A stretch of DNA of 64,000 bases, taken from positions 1-64,000 of the forward strand of contig NZ_JAZAQL010000003.1 of assembly GCF_037081675.1 (NCBI RefSeq), read 5' to 3'. The position numbers and the translations under genes are program-made. The stretch comes from Halorubellus litoreus (GTDB taxonomy: Archaea; Halobacteriota; Halobacteria; Halobacteriales; Natrialbaceae). Under the pieces are notes generated by a model. That model had not been told where the DNA came from and did no database searches. It saw nothing but the letters and a program-made list of their open reading frames with translations. Below are positions 50,095 through 59,738 of the stretch, piece after piece; the stretch's first letter is position 1; each line of letters opens with the position of its first letter.

Positions 50095-52167
50095 TCAGCC
50101 CTGGTCGAACGTCGCGTCGAGCGACTCGCTCATCTCTTCCTCCGAGAGGTGACACCCGATGCAGTGACCGTCACCGTCGCCTTCGAGTTCCGGATCGTCC
50201 GTCTCGCACACCTCCCCGATCTTCTGCGGGCAGCGCGTGTTGAACGAGCACCCGCTCGGGGGATTGCGCGCGTCCGGCACGTCGCCGTCCAACCGGATGC
50301 GGCTCTTCTCCTCGTGCGGGTCGAGCGTCGGGATGCTCGAGAGCAGCGCACGCGTGTAGGGGTGATACGGCGGCTCGAAGATCTGCTCGGTCGACCCGGT
50401 CTCGATTATCTCCCCGAGGTACATCACCGCCACGCGGTCACAGATCGCCTCGATGACGCTCAGGTCGTGACTGATGAGCAGGTACGACGTCCCGTACTCC
50501 TCGCAGAGCTCCTCGAGCAGGTTCAGGATGCTCGCCTGCACGCTCACGTCGAGCGACGACACCGGCTCGTCCAACACGATCAGCGACGGGTCCGCCGCGA
50601 ACGCGCGCGCTATTGCAACCCGTTGCTGTTGCCCGCCGGAGAGTTCGTGTGGCTTCTTGTCGACGACGTCGCTCCCGAGGTTCACCTGATTCAGCAGTTC
50701 CTCCGCGCGAGCACGTCGCTCGTCGGCGGACCTGTCGGTGAACAACTTGAGCGGTCGCTCCAGGATCTGGCGGACGGTCCGGTTCGGGTTCAGACTCGAC
50801 TCCGGATCCTGGAAGATTATCTGGCACGACGAACGGAACTCGTTGAGTTCCTGCTTCGAGAGCGAGTCGATGTCCGTCCCGTCGTACTCGATACTCCCGC
50901 TCGTCACCGTATGGAGCTTCAGGAGCGTGCGACCGAGCGTGCTCTTCCCACAGCCACTCTCGCCGACCAGTCCGACGGCCTCGCCCTCGTGGATGTCGAA
51001 CGAGACGTCGTTCACGGCCTTGACCGGGTCGTGGTCGCCGATGAGGTTCTTGATGAACCCGCCCTCGTCGTAGTACTTGCGCAGGTTGTTGATGCTGAGG
51101 ATGGGTTCGCCGGGCGTTCGATCCGAGGCTTGCTTCGCCGGCACGTCGATCGGGTTGTCGACGACGTCCTGCCAGTGCAAACACCGCGATTCGTGGTCGC
51201 GCTCGTCGTCCACCGATGCCATCTCGATGCCGCCGGTTCGACATTCCTCGGTCGCGAACTCGCATCGGTCCGCGAAAATACAGCCCTCAGGTATCGCGTC
51301 GAGTTCCGGAATCCGACCCGGAATCGGCTTGACCTCCTTGTCCGCGCCGATCTCCGGCGTCGTCGCCAGCAGCGCCTGCGTGTAGGGGTTCGCGGGCGTG
51401 GTGAACACGTCCTCGACCGGTCCCTTCTCCAGCATCTCACCAGCGTAGAGGATGTTCACTCGGTCGGCGATCTCCGAGATGACGCCGAGGTTGTGCGTTA
51501 TGAGCAGGATTCCGGCGTCGTACTCGGCTTTGAGATCCTCGACGAGGTCGAGGAACTTCGCCTGCGTCGTCACGTCCAGCCCGGTCGTCGGCTCGTCGAG
51601 GATGAGGAGGTCCGGATTACACGACAGCCCGATCGCCAGCAGCGCGCGCTGCTGTTGACCGCCCGAGAGCTCGTGGGGATACCGGTCGGCGATCCCCGCG
51701 GGGTTCGGGAGGTTCACTTGCTCCAGGACGTCGTGCACGCGTCGCGTGCCCTCCGCGTCGCTATCGATGTCCTGATGGAGTTCGATGGTCTCCCGGATCT
51801 GCGCGCCGATGGTCATGCTCGGGTTCAGCGAGCTCGACGGGTTCTGCGCGACGTGCGCGATGCGGTTCCCGCGTATCGACCGGAGGTCTCGCTTCGACGC
51901 CGACAGCAGATCCTCGCCCTCGAACGTGATCGAGCCGTCGTCGACCCAGCCGTTCGCGTCCAGATACTGGACGATAGCGAGCGCGAGCGTGCTCTTCCCG
52001 CTCCCGCTCTCGCCCGCGAGTCCGACGGTCTCGCCCTTCTCCACGGCGAGCGAGACGTCGCGTAACGCGTGAATGTTGCCATCAGCGACCTCGAACTTCA
52101 CGTCGAGGGAGTCGACACTGAGGAGCGTTTCCTGCTCGCTGCGTCGGGACTGCGTCTCCATACTCAT
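50095..52167 (-). CDS. Dpp/Opp-type ABC importer, fused DppD-DppF ATPase
   Basis: A 690-residue protein with two complete ABC ATPases in one chain. The first (about 15-330) has Walker A GESGSGKST near 54, signature LSGGQQQR and Walker B LLILDEPTTGLDV, ending in the Cys-containing oligopeptide C-domain GCIFADRCEFATEEC. The second (about 350-690) has GESGCGKST near 404, the same signature, LIVLDEPVSSLDV and GCSFNTRCPQ. Bacterial systems use two separate subunits. It powers uptake by the DppBC permeases encoded upstream, with a four-base overlap. Such transporters import peptides or, in many archaea, oligosaccharides; the setting favours a sugar. Confidence 0.93.
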   Translation of the reverse strand: MSMETQSRRSEQETLLSVDSLDVKFEVADGNIHALRDVSLAVEKGETVGLAGESGSGKSTLALAIVQYLDANGWVDDGSITFEGEDLLSASKRDLRSIRGNRIAHVAQNPSSSLNPSMTIGAQIRETIELHQDIDSDAEGTRRVHDVLEQVNLPNPAGIADRYPHELSGGQQQRALLAIGLSCNPDLLILDEPTTGLDVTTQAKFLDLVEDLKAEYDAGILLITHNLGVISEIADRVNILYAGEMLEKGPVEDVFTTPANPYTQALLATTPEIGADKEVKPIPGRIPELDAIPEGCIFADRCEFATEECRTGGIEMASVDDERDHESRCLHWQDVVDNPIDVPAKQASDRTPGEPILSINNLRKYYDEGGFIKNLIGDHDPVKAVNDVSFDIHEGEAVGLVGESGCGKSTLGRTLLKLHTVTSGSIEYDGTDIDSLSKQELNEFRSSCQIIFQDPESSLNPNRTVRQILERPLKLFTDRSADERRARAEELLNQVNLGSDVVDKKPHELSGGQQQRVAIARAFAADPSLIVLDEPVSSLDVSVQASILNLLEELCEEYGTSYLLISHDLSVIEAICDRVAVMYLGEIIETGSTEQIFEPPYHPYTRALLSSIPTLDPHEEKSRIRLDGDVPDARNPPSGCSFNTRCPQKIGEVCETDDPELEGDGDGHCIGCHLSEEEMSESLDATFDQG

Positions 52168-53048
52168 GAATGATCACCCACTTCGCGCGGGTCCAAGACG
52201 TCCCGCAAGCCGTCGCCGATGAGGTTCGTCGCCATCACCGTGAGCAACAGCGCGACGCTCGGCCAGATGAGGAACCACGGCGTCTGGTAGATGTGGTCTC
52301 TCGCCGTCGCGATCATGAACCCCCAGTCCGGGTTCGGCGGCCCGGCACCGAGACCGAGGAAGGACAGCGACGTCCCGATCATGATGGCGTATCCGACGCG
52401 CACCGACCCCTCGACGACGATCGGGCCGGTGACGTTCGGGAGGATCTCACGGAAGAGGATGTACGGACTCGATTCACCGCGCGCCTTCGCCGCCAAGACG
52501 TACTCCTCCTCGCTGACGGAGAGCGTCGCGGAGCGCGTCACGCGAGCGATCCGTGGCGCGTACACGACGCCGATCGCCATGACGACGTTGAGGATGTTCG
52601 AGGGAAGGACGACGAGGATGAGGAGGCCGAGCAGGAGCGTCGGCACGCTCATGATGATGTCCATGATCCGCATCAGGATCTCGTCGACGCGGCCCTTCGC
52701 GTACCCGGCGGTCAACCCGATCGGGACGCCCACGAGGAGTGCGAGCGCCGTCGCCCCGAACCCGAGCAGGAGGCTCGTTCGGCCGCCCAGGATGACTCGC
52801 GACAGGAGATCCCGACCGAGGTGGTCGGTGCCCAGGAGGAACTGCCCGCCGGGTCCCGCGTACCGGTCGGCGACGTGCGTCGCCGTCGGGTCGTACGGCG
52901 CGACGGTCTCACCGAGGATCGCGACGAGCGCGATCGGGAGCAAGATCGCGAGTCCGAGACTTATACGGCGGTTACTCAGGAGGTTCCCCACGATCGGGGG
53001 CAGGTCGAATCCGCTCGAGTCGGTCGACGTTGAGGTGTCAGTAGCCAT
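52164..53048 (-). CDS. ABC importer permease, DppC type
   Basis: A 294-residue permease with an N-terminal cytoplasmic segment, a first helix near 30-48, and a periplasmic region with DPTATHVADRYAGPGGQFLLGTDHLGRDLLSRV, the DppC/OppC signature. The transmembrane domain of about five helices contains the EAA-like loop YVLAAKARGESSPYILFREILPN. It pairs with the DppB permease, whose stop is directly before this start. The ending DGLRDVLDPRE is typical. Confidence 0.93.
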   Translation of the reverse strand: MATDTSTSTDSSGFDLPPIVGNLLSNRRISLGLAILLPIALVAILGETVAPYDPTATHVADRYAGPGGQFLLGTDHLGRDLLSRVILGGRTSLLLGFGATALALLVGVPIGLTAGYAKGRVDEILMRIMDIIMSVPTLLLGLLILVVLPSNILNVVMAIGVVYAPRIARVTRSATLSVSEEEYVLAAKARGESSPYILFREILPNVTGPIVVEGSVRVGYAIMIGTSLSFLGLGAGPPNPDWGFMIATARDHIYQTPWFLIWPSVALLLTVMATNLIGDGLRDVLDPREVGDHS

Positions 53049-54005
53049 CTATTCGTCCCCCAGACTGATTCGTGGGTCGAGCAGCGTGTAGACGATGTCC
53101 GCTGCGAAGTTGGCCATGATGAACGCGATCGTCGGCACCAGGATGCCGGCTTGGATGACCGGGAGATCACGGTTGTCTATCGCTTGCACGATGAGCTCGC
53201 CGATGCCTGGGAACGCGAATATCTGTTCGATGATGACGACGCTTCCCATCATCCACCCGAAGTTCAGCGCGAGCACGGTGACCGTCGGGAGGAGGCCGTT
53301 GCGGAGTCCGTGCTTGAACAGGACGTTGCGTTCGGCGACGCCCTTGAGTCGCGCCGTTCGGATGTAGTCCGATTCGAGCGTTTCGACCATCGAGGACCGC
53401 GTCTGCCGGAGGACGTACGCGAGGATGATGGTGTTCATCGCGATCGCGGGCAAGAGGAGATGATGGAGCCACGGGACGACGCCGTCGCTGATCGGGACGA
53501 ACCCGCCCTTGGGGAAGAGGTCAAGCGGTGGCGTCGTCAGGAACAACAACAGCAGGGTTGCACTGACGAAGGACGGGATACTGAGCCCGACGTAGGAACC
53601 GCTGGTCACGACGTGGTCGACGACGGTGTCGCGCTTGGCCGCCGCGACGATACCGAGCGGGATAGCGGCCACGACGGAGATGAGCATCGCGACAGCGGCT
53701 AGCTGGAGCGTCCGCAGCAACCGCGGCCAGACCATCTCCATCACCGGCTGTCCGGAGATGAGGCTATTCCCGAAGTTCCCGGTCACGGCCCCGCCGACGA
53801 AGTCGACGTACTGTACGGGCAGGGGGCGATCGAGTCCGAGATCTTCGTTCACTTGCTCGATCGCTGCGTCGGTCGCCTCCGTCCCGAGCACGATGTTCGC
53901 GGCGCTCCCGGGGAGGAGGGTCGTCACCCCGAAGACGACCGACACCACGATGAATATCGAGAGAAGCGCGATCGCGGTGCGCTTCACCAGATAGAGATAA
54001 TTCAT
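53049..54005 (-). CDS. ABC importer permease, DppB type
   Basis: A 318-residue permease with six helices. The first is at 10-30 (IALLSIFIVVSVVFGVTTLLPG), followed by the DppB periplasmic segment IEQVNEDLGLDRPLPVQYVDF. The EAA loop is SDYIRTARLKGVAERNVLFKHGLRNGLLP, and the end YTLLDPRISLGDE is typical of the family. It forms the membrane channel with DppC. It lies 21 bases downstream of the substrate-binding protein gene, so the order is binding protein, B, C, fused D-F. Confidence 0.93.
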   Translation of the reverse strand: MNYLYLVKRTAIALLSIFIVVSVVFGVTTLLPGSAANIVLGTEATDAAIEQVNEDLGLDRPLPVQYVDFVGGAVTGNFGNSLISGQPVMEMVWPRLLRTLQLAAVAMLISVVAAIPLGIVAAAKRDTVVDHVVTSGSYVGLSIPSFVSATLLLLFLTTPPLDLFPKGGFVPISDGVVPWLHHLLLPAIAMNTIILAYVLRQTRSSMVETLESDYIRTARLKGVAERNVLFKHGLRNGLLPTVTVLALNFGWMMGSVVIIEQIFAFPGIGELIVQAIDNRDLPVIQAGILVPTIAFIMANFAADIVYTLLDPRISLGDE

Positions 54006-54026
54006 TGCTATGTCTCCTTTCTCTCG

Positions 54027-55718
54027 TTATTTATCGACAGCGCACTCGCTGAGGAAGTCCTTGATGTACGTGGGGTACAGGTCGTAGTTCTGTACGTAGT
54101 CCTTGTAGCCGCCGTAGATCTTCGGATGGAAGGTACCGACCCACGCACCTTCCTCGTGGTTGATGCGCTGCATCTCCTTCATCGCCTCGGCCTTCTCCTC
54201 CTCGCTCGTCGCCGACGTCGCCTTCGCGAACGCCTCGTCGAACGCGTCGTTGCTCCAGTTCGCCTCGTTCCAGGGGCCCTCCGAGCGGAGCGCGAGCTGT
54301 GGCACGGTGCTCCCGAGCACGCGCGTGGAGTAGTTCGTGATGTACCAGACGCCGTCCGTGTTCCAGTAATCGGACAGCCACGTCTCCTCGGTGAGCCGGT
54401 TGATCTCGAACTCGATACCGACCTGCTTCATCTGCTGCTGGAACAACTGCGCGATGACTTCCTTCGACGGAACGCCGTCGTCGTAGTGGAACGTCTTCAT
54501 CTCGAGACCGTCGCCGTAGCCGGCTTCGGACAGCAGTTCCTTTGCTTTCTCGACGTTCGCCGTCGTCCCGAAGGTGTCGCCGACCGCCAGGTCGTCGTTG
54601 TAGTACGTGTGCACTGGCGTGACGCCGGAGTGATGGCCGAGGACGCCCTCGGGTGAGACCGCTTTGAGGATCTGTTCGCGGTCGAGCGCGTACTTGATCG
54701 CCTTCCGGACTTTCGGATTGTCAAGCGGTTCGACCGTCGTGTTCAGGACGATCGGGTACTGGAGCCCGGACGTCTGCTTGACGAGCGTCGCGTTGTCAGA
54801 GACGCGCCCGGCGACGTTGGGCGAGGTGCGACTGACGGCGTCGATACTCCCGTCGGACAGCGAGTTCGCGCGCTGGATGTTGTCCGAGAGGATGTTCCAC
54901 TTGAGTTCGTCGAAGTACGGGAGCGGTTCGCCATCCACGCCCTCGATGTGGTAATCGTCGTTCGCACTGAACGTGATATCGTTCTTCTGATTCCAACTCT
55001 CGAGCTGGAGCGGGCCGGTCCCGTAGTCCGTGTCCTCCAGTTTCGCCGGGTCGTCGTCGAGAACGTCCTTCGGGACGATGAAGAACGCCCCGCCGGTCTC
55101 CGCGATGCGCTTCGTGAAGTTCAGGTCCGGTTCGGTGAGCTCGACCTCCACCGTCGTCTCGTCGACGGCCGAGAGCGACTCCACGCCGCTCAGGCTCGAC
55201 GCGGACCCCGAGAACGAGTCCGACTTGAGGAAGTCGTAGGAGGCCTTCACGTCCGCGGCGGTCATCGTCTGGCCGTCCATGTTGTTGAACGCCGCGTCCT
55301 CGCGGAGGTTGAACGTCCAGACGGTGTAATCGTCGTTGGCCTCCCAGTCCTTCGCGAGGTTGGGCTCGACCTCGAAGGACTGGTTCACGCGCGTCAGCCG
55401 GTCGTACATCGCCTCGCCGAGGAGGTAGTCGGCGAGGAACCCGCGGAACGGCGACATCGTCTGGACGCCCTGCTGTGCGCCGACGACGAACGTGCCGCCG
55501 CGGGGCAGCGAGTCCGGCGTCTCCTCCGTTCCGTCGCCCGAGTCGTCGGATTGGATGGTGTCACCGCCGTCGCTCCCGCCGTCACCGCCGTCACCTTCTT
55601 CTCCGCCGCCCATGCAACCGGCGAGTCCGGTGATTCCGAGGGTTCCGAGGGTTCCGCCGAGTTTGAGGATCGACCGCCTGTCCGTCCCAACGGTTGTGTG
55701 ACTGTCTCTCGATGGCAT
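54027..55718 (-). CDS. ABC importer substrate-binding lipoprotein (SBP family 5)
   Basis: A 563-residue extracellular solute-binding protein. Tat motif TDRRSILKLGG (RR at 14-15) and lipobox GLAGC give lipid-modified Cys35, then an acidic Gly/Asp linker. The family 5 fold shows LAKDWEANDDYTVWTFNLREDAAFNN and VRKAIKYALDREQILKAV, typical of DppA/OppA and of archaeal oligosaccharide binders. The ligand cannot be told from sequence. The ATG at 55718 is chosen over two in-frame ATGs at 55733 and 55745, because the TATA box lies about 31 bases before it and overlaps the others. Confidence 0.93.
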   Translation of the reverse strand: MPSRDSHTTVGTDRRSILKLGGTLGTLGITGLAGCMGGGEEGDGGDGGSDGGDTIQSDDSGDGTEETPDSLPRGGTFVVGAQQGVQTMSPFRGFLADYLLGEAMYDRLTRVNQSFEVEPNLAKDWEANDDYTVWTFNLREDAAFNNMDGQTMTAADVKASYDFLKSDSFSGSASSLSGVESLSAVDETTVEVELTEPDLNFTKRIAETGGAFFIVPKDVLDDDPAKLEDTDYGTGPLQLESWNQKNDITFSANDDYHIEGVDGEPLPYFDELKWNILSDNIQRANSLSDGSIDAVSRTSPNVAGRVSDNATLVKQTSGLQYPIVLNTTVEPLDNPKVRKAIKYALDREQILKAVSPEGVLGHHSGVTPVHTYYNDDLAVGDTFGTTANVEKAKELLSEAGYGDGLEMKTFHYDDGVPSKEVIAQLFQQQMKQVGIEFEINRLTEETWLSDYWNTDGVWYITNYSTRVLGSTVPQLALRSEGPWNEANWSNDAFDEAFAKATSATSEEEKAEAMKEMQRINHEEGAWVGTFHPKIYGGYKDYVQNYDLYPTYIKDFLSECAVDK

Positions 55719-55731
55719 ACGAGTCCTACCC

Positions 55732-55752
55732 ATGAAATCCTTCATAATAAAA
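55732..55752 (-). promoter_or_regulatory. Promoter of the ABC importer operon with palindrome
   Basis: TTTTATTA at 55745-55752 (minus strand) is centred about 31 bases before the ATG at 55718. Directly after it lies ATGAAGGATTTCAT (55732-55745), a palindrome with arms ATGAA / TTCAT, in the position where a repressor would block transcription. Confidence 0.5.
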
Positions 55753-55945
55753 CCTTGGTGGGTGCCGGAGACCTATAAGGAAATAAGGCAATTTTCGCAC
55801 CGATTGAGATGGAGTACCCCCCGACCGCGCCCTCGTTCGAGCGACCAGCCACACGGTACTGCCTTGACGGCGCCACATATCCGAACGGCGTGAACTCGTC
55901 GCTGCCGCCGCGTCGAAGGAGCGGGACGGTCGGAGGTGTCCCGGG

Positions 55946-55956
55946 AAAGATTAATG
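55946..55956 (+). promoter_or_regulatory. TATA box of the second zinc dehydrogenase
   Basis: AAAGATTAATG centred about 29 bases before the ATG at 55981. It decides for that ATG and against the in-frame upstream start at 55936. Confidence 0.6.
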
Positions 55957-55980
55957 ACCCGGCCTGCGGTCGTCAGTGAC

Positions 55981-57033
55981 ATGCGAACTGCGGCAGTCCT
56001 CAACGAGTACGACGCACCGCTGTCCGTCACGGAGGTCGAATCCGTGACGCCGGGTGCGAACGGTATCGTCGTCGAAACAGACGCCTGCGGCATCTGTCGG
56101 AGCGACTGGCACGCCTGGAAAGGCCACTGGCCGTCCGTCCCCACCGACGACCACATCCTCGGGCACGAGCCCGCGGGCACGGTGACCGCCGTCGGCGACG
56201 ACGTGGAGAACTTCGCGGTCGGCGACGACGTCGGCATTCCGTTCAACATCGCGTGCGGGCACTGTTCGTCCTGCTGGTCGGGCGACTCCCACCTCTGCTC
56301 GGACGGCCTGAGCCTCGGGTTCACCGGCGACCTCCCCGGTGCGTTCGCCTCCGAGTTCGCGATTCCGAACGCCGACTTCAACGCCGTCCACCTCCCAGAC
56401 GGCATGACGGCCGTCGAGATGGCGGGGCTCGGCTGTCGGTTCGCGACCGCGTTCCACGGGCTCGCGCACAAGGCCGACGTGCACGCGGGCGACTGGCTCG
56501 CCGTCCACGGATGCGGAGGAATCGGGCTGTCGGCGGTCAACGTCGGTGCGGCGCTCGGCGCGAACGTCGTCGCCGTCGACCTGAACGAGGACGCCCTCGA
56601 CCTCGCCGAACAGGTCGGCGCAACGGCGACCGTCACGGCCGGGGACACCGACGTCCCGAAGGCCGTGCAGGACGTCACGAACGGCGGGGCAAACGTCTCC
56701 GTCGACGCACTCGGGATCGCGGAGACGTGCCGGAACTCCATCGACTCCCTCGCCCAGCAGGGCCAACACGTCCAGGTCGGGATGACGACGGACGACGAGG
56801 CCGGCGAGATCTCGCTCCCGGTGGACGAGATGGTCGGTTCGGAACTCGAGTTCGTCGGCGTCAAGGGCATGCCGCCGAGTCGCTACCCCGAGCTCTTCAA
56901 CATGATAGCTGGTGACAAACTCACGCCCGCGGACCTCGTCACGAACGAGGTCGCTCTAGACGACGTCTCGGATCGGCTCGCGTCGATGGACGACTACGGA
57001 ACGCTCGGGATGGAAGTCGTCACCGAGTTCTGA
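55981..57033 (+). CDS. Zinc-dependent alcohol/sugar dehydrogenase (MDR family), second copy
   Basis: A 350-residue medium-chain dehydrogenase. Catalytic zinc ligands Cys36 (DACGICRSDWHAW), His62 and Glu63 (ILGHEPAG). Structural zinc cysteines 92, 95, 98 and 106 are in ACGHCSSCWSGDSHLC. Coenzyme motif VHGCGGIGLSAVNVG. It is a different branch from the one at 44064-45191 and closer to bacterial-type ADH. It likely carries out another oxidation in the same catabolic route. It has its own leaderless promoter and ends one base from the stop of the second dehydratase. Confidence 0.92.
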   Translation: MRTAAVLNEYDAPLSVTEVESVTPGANGIVVETDACGICRSDWHAWKGHWPSVPTDDHILGHEPAGTVTAVGDDVENFAVGDDVGIPFNIACGHCSSCWSGDSHLCSDGLSLGFTGDLPGAFASEFAIPNADFNAVHLPDGMTAVEMAGLGCRFATAFHGLAHKADVHAGDWLAVHGCGGIGLSAVNVGAALGANVVAVDLNEDALDLAEQVGATATVTAGDTDVPKAVQDVTNGGANVSVDALGIAETCRNSIDSLAQQGQHVQVGMTTDDEAGEISLPVDEMVGSELEFVGVKGMPPSRYPELFNMIAGDKLTPADLVTNEVALDDVSDRLASMDDYGTLGMEVVTEF

Positions 57034-57034
57034 C

Positions 57035-58159
57035 TCAGGCGGTCGATTCGGACAGTTCTTCCACCAGGTCCCAGTCGAGGTCGATACCGAGGCCGGGGCC
57101 ACTGGGTGGGACGATCGCGCCGTCTTCTGCGGTGAGTTGCTCCTCGAGCAGGAAGTCTCGCGTGTCGAGCGACCAACCCGGCGGCTCGATGGGGTACTCG
57201 CACCAGCTGGGGTTCGTGCACGCGAGCAACTGGACGTTCGCGGCGAACCCGATGCCGTCGTTCCACGTGTGCGGCGCGAACTGGAGCCCGTGCATGTCCG
57301 CGAGTCCCGCGATCAGTTTCGTCTTCGAGATGCCCGCGCTGAGCATGACGTCCGGCTGGAGGACGTCGAGCGCGTCGTGCTCGACGAACTCGCGGAACTG
57401 GTGGACGCCGTTGTTGAACTCGCCGCCCGCGATCGGAATGTCCGTCTTCTCGCGGAGGCGAGCGAGCCTCTCGTAGTTCCGTTGATTGAACGGTTCCTCG
57501 AGCCAGCCGATGTTCCCGATCTCCTCGAGGTCCCGCGCGACCGAGAGCGCGTCGTCGAACGTCCACGTCCCGCCGCCGGGATGCGCAAAACTCCACCCCA
57601 TATTGAGGTCGACCATGATCTCGAGGTCGGGGTACGCCTCCCGGACGGCGCGGGCGACGGCAACGTCCTCGGCCATGTCGTCGGAGTGGAAGCGGAGCTT
57701 GATCGCCTCGAACCCCTCGTCGACGCGGTCGGCGACCCAGTCGAGGCGCTCGTCGACGGAGCGCAGTTCGCCGCTTGACGCGTACGCCGGGATCGGGTCG
57801 CCGTCCCCGCCGAGCAACTCGTAGATCGGTTTCCCGACCTCCTTGCCCTTGATGTCCCAGAACGCGATCTCGAAGTGCCACGGTCGCGGGCCGTAGGAGT
57901 TCAGCGACGCCAGATCGTCGAGTCGCTGTTCGATGTGGCGCGGATCCTCTCCGACGAGGTACTCCCTGGCGAGGTCGAGCGAATCGACGCGGGACGCGTC
58001 GCCCGTGACGGACGTGATGCCGCTGATGCCCGCGTCGGTCTCGACCTCGTAGAGCTGTACCTTGTGGACGTGCTGCTCGAGCTCCGGGTACCAGGAGGGC
58101 TCGAACGGCGCGTCCATCTCGTAGTCGATGTGGTATGAGTTGATGCCAGTTATCTCCAT
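57035..58159 (-). CDS. Enolase-superfamily sugar-acid dehydratase, second paralogue
   Basis: A 374-residue paralogue of the gene at 47321-48439, similar along its whole length. Active-site residues: KLRFHSDD near 158, Asp in MVDLNMGW near 187, Glu in GWLEEPFN near 227, Glu in AGGEFNNG near 254 and His in FAPHTWNDG near 305. Differences are mainly a Gly-rich insert (AHPGGGTWTF) near 200, beside the active-site loop, so the two copies probably act on different sugar acids. The ATG at 58159 begins the domain. It faces the aldA-like gene upstream, with which it may be co-transcribed (114 bases apart). Confidence 0.88.
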   Translation of the reverse strand: MEITGINSYHIDYEMDAPFEPSWYPELEQHVHKVQLYEVETDAGISGITSVTGDASRVDSLDLAREYLVGEDPRHIEQRLDDLASLNSYGPRPWHFEIAFWDIKGKEVGKPIYELLGGDGDPIPAYASSGELRSVDERLDWVADRVDEGFEAIKLRFHSDDMAEDVAVARAVREAYPDLEIMVDLNMGWSFAHPGGGTWTFDDALSVARDLEEIGNIGWLEEPFNQRNYERLARLREKTDIPIAGGEFNNGVHQFREFVEHDALDVLQPDVMLSAGISKTKLIAGLADMHGLQFAPHTWNDGIGFAANVQLLACTNPSWCEYPIEPPGWSLDTRDFLLEEQLTAEDGAIVPPSGPGLGIDLDWDLVEELSESTA

Positions 58160-58273
58160 GCTATCTGTCGGTTGCTCCAACGAATCAGACTCTCGACGCG
58201 GCTGCACTTATGTCTTTGCCGGTGAGAAAACCCGGCGTCAGTGCCTCGTCGCTCGAATCCAGCGCCGGGCGCT

Positions 58274-59713
58274 CTAGCTGTAGTCGTGGTAGACGCTCTT
58301 GATCTGTGTGTACTTGAGGACGCCGTACTTGCCGTCGTCGCCGCCCATGCCGGAGTCGTTCCAGCCGATGTGGTGGCCCTGCCACGCTTCGCCGAGCGTC
58401 CGGTTCACGTAGGTCTCGCCGTAGTCCAGGTCGTCCACGGTCTGCATCGCGGTCTGGTAGTCCTCTGTGAAGACGTACGAGGAGAGCCCGTACCGCGACC
58501 GGTTCGCGTACTCGACGGCCTGGTCGACGGATTCGACGGTCACGATCGGCGTCACCGGCCCGAACACCTCCTGTTCGACGACGTCCATCGACGGGTCGAC
58601 GTCGCCGAGGACGGTCGGCGCGTAGTAGTAGCCGGCCTCGAGGCTCTCGTCCGTGGGTGCCTCGCCCCCGGCGAGCAGCGTCGCACCGGCGTCGACGGCT
58701 GCTTCGACCGACGAATGCGTCCACTCGCGTTCGCCTTCGGATACCTGCGGGCCCATGTCGGGGTCGTCCTCGGGGGGGCCGAGTTCGAGCGCTTCCGTCG
58801 CGGCGACGTACTTCTCCGTGAACTCATCGGCGACGTCCTCGTGGACGAAGACGCGTTCGGCGCACGTACACACCTGCCCGGCGTTCGTGATGCGGGCGGT
58901 GAGGATGTCCTCGACGGCTGCGTCGACGTCGGCGTCCGCCGCGACGATCGCGGGTGCCTTCCCGCCGAGTTCGAGCGAGACCGGCGTGAGGTTCTGCGCG
59001 GCGGCCTCCATGATCTCCTTCCCGACGCGCGTCGACCCCGTCATCGTCACCATGTCCGTCTCGGGTGCCGTCACGAGCGCGTCACCGACGGCGCTGTCGC
59101 CGATGACGAGGTTCAGGAGGCCGTCGGGGAGGTCGAGTTCCTCGTCGAGAGCCTCGAACAGGCGGATCGTCGACAGTGGCGTCGTCGAACTCGGCTTCAC
59201 GACGACCGCGTTCCCGGCGATGAGCGCCGGGAGGATCTTCCGCATCAGTACCGCGACCGGGTAGTTCCACGGGATGATGGCAGCGACGACGCCCATCGGA
59301 TGGCGCTGTAACTGTATCTGTTCGTCGCGGCTGTCGCTCGGAACGATGTCGCCCTCGATCCGACGCCCCCAGCCGGCCGCGTAGTCGGCGAGCGTCAGCG
59401 TTCCCTCGACCTCACCGTGGGCCGCGGACCGCGGCTTCCCTTGCTCGGCCATCAGGACGTCCCCGATATCCTCGACGTGGTTCTCGATAACCGCACCGAT
59501 GTCTCGGATGACCTCCGCGCGCTCGATGCCGGGCATGGCGCCCCATTCGTCCTGGGCGTCCTGCGCGGCCGAGAGCGCTTCCGCGACGAGCGCCTCGTCG
59601 GCGCTCGGGACGCTCGCTATCGTCTCCCCGGTCGCTGGGTTCAGTACGTCCACTTCTGGCGTGCCTGTTCGCCACGAACCGTCGATGTAGTGACCGCTCT
59701 CGGATACCTCCAC
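58274..59713 (-). CDS. Aldehyde dehydrogenase, lactaldehyde/glycolaldehyde (AldA)-like
   Basis: A 479-residue aldehyde dehydrogenase closest in layout to AldA. It has GHYIDGSWRTG near the start, IIPWNYPVAVLMRKILPALIAGN, ELGGKAPAIV, the catalytic Cys in AGQVCTCAERVFVHE near 278, and a C-terminal NRTLGEAWQGHHIGW with SGMGGDDGKYG, which matches AldA's QGFHAGWRKSG..GG.DGKHG end. AldA oxidises L-lactaldehyde, a product of L-fucose and L-rhamnose breakdown, so a deoxysugar is one possible substrate of the island. The start is the GTG at 59713, about 30 bases from a strong TATA box; the longer frame upstream is not protein-like. Confidence 0.88.
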   Translation of the reverse strand: MEVSESGHYIDGSWRTGTPEVDVLNPATGETIASVPSADEALVAEALSAAQDAQDEWGAMPGIERAEVIRDIGAVIENHVEDIGDVLMAEQGKPRSAAHGEVEGTLTLADYAAGWGRRIEGDIVPSDSRDEQIQLQRHPMGVVAAIIPWNYPVAVLMRKILPALIAGNAVVVKPSSTTPLSTIRLFEALDEELDLPDGLLNLVIGDSAVGDALVTAPETDMVTMTGSTRVGKEIMEAAAQNLTPVSLELGGKAPAIVAADADVDAAVEDILTARITNAGQVCTCAERVFVHEDVADEFTEKYVAATEALELGPPEDDPDMGPQVSEGEREWTHSSVEAAVDAGATLLAGGEAPTDESLEAGYYYAPTVLGDVDPSMDVVEQEVFGPVTPIVTVESVDQAVEYANRSRYGLSSYVFTEDYQTAMQTVDDLDYGETYVNRTLGEAWQGHHIGWNDSGMGGDDGKYGVLKYTQIKSVYHDYS

Positions 59714-59738
59714 GATACCGCTATTTCTGCGAGGGCGA

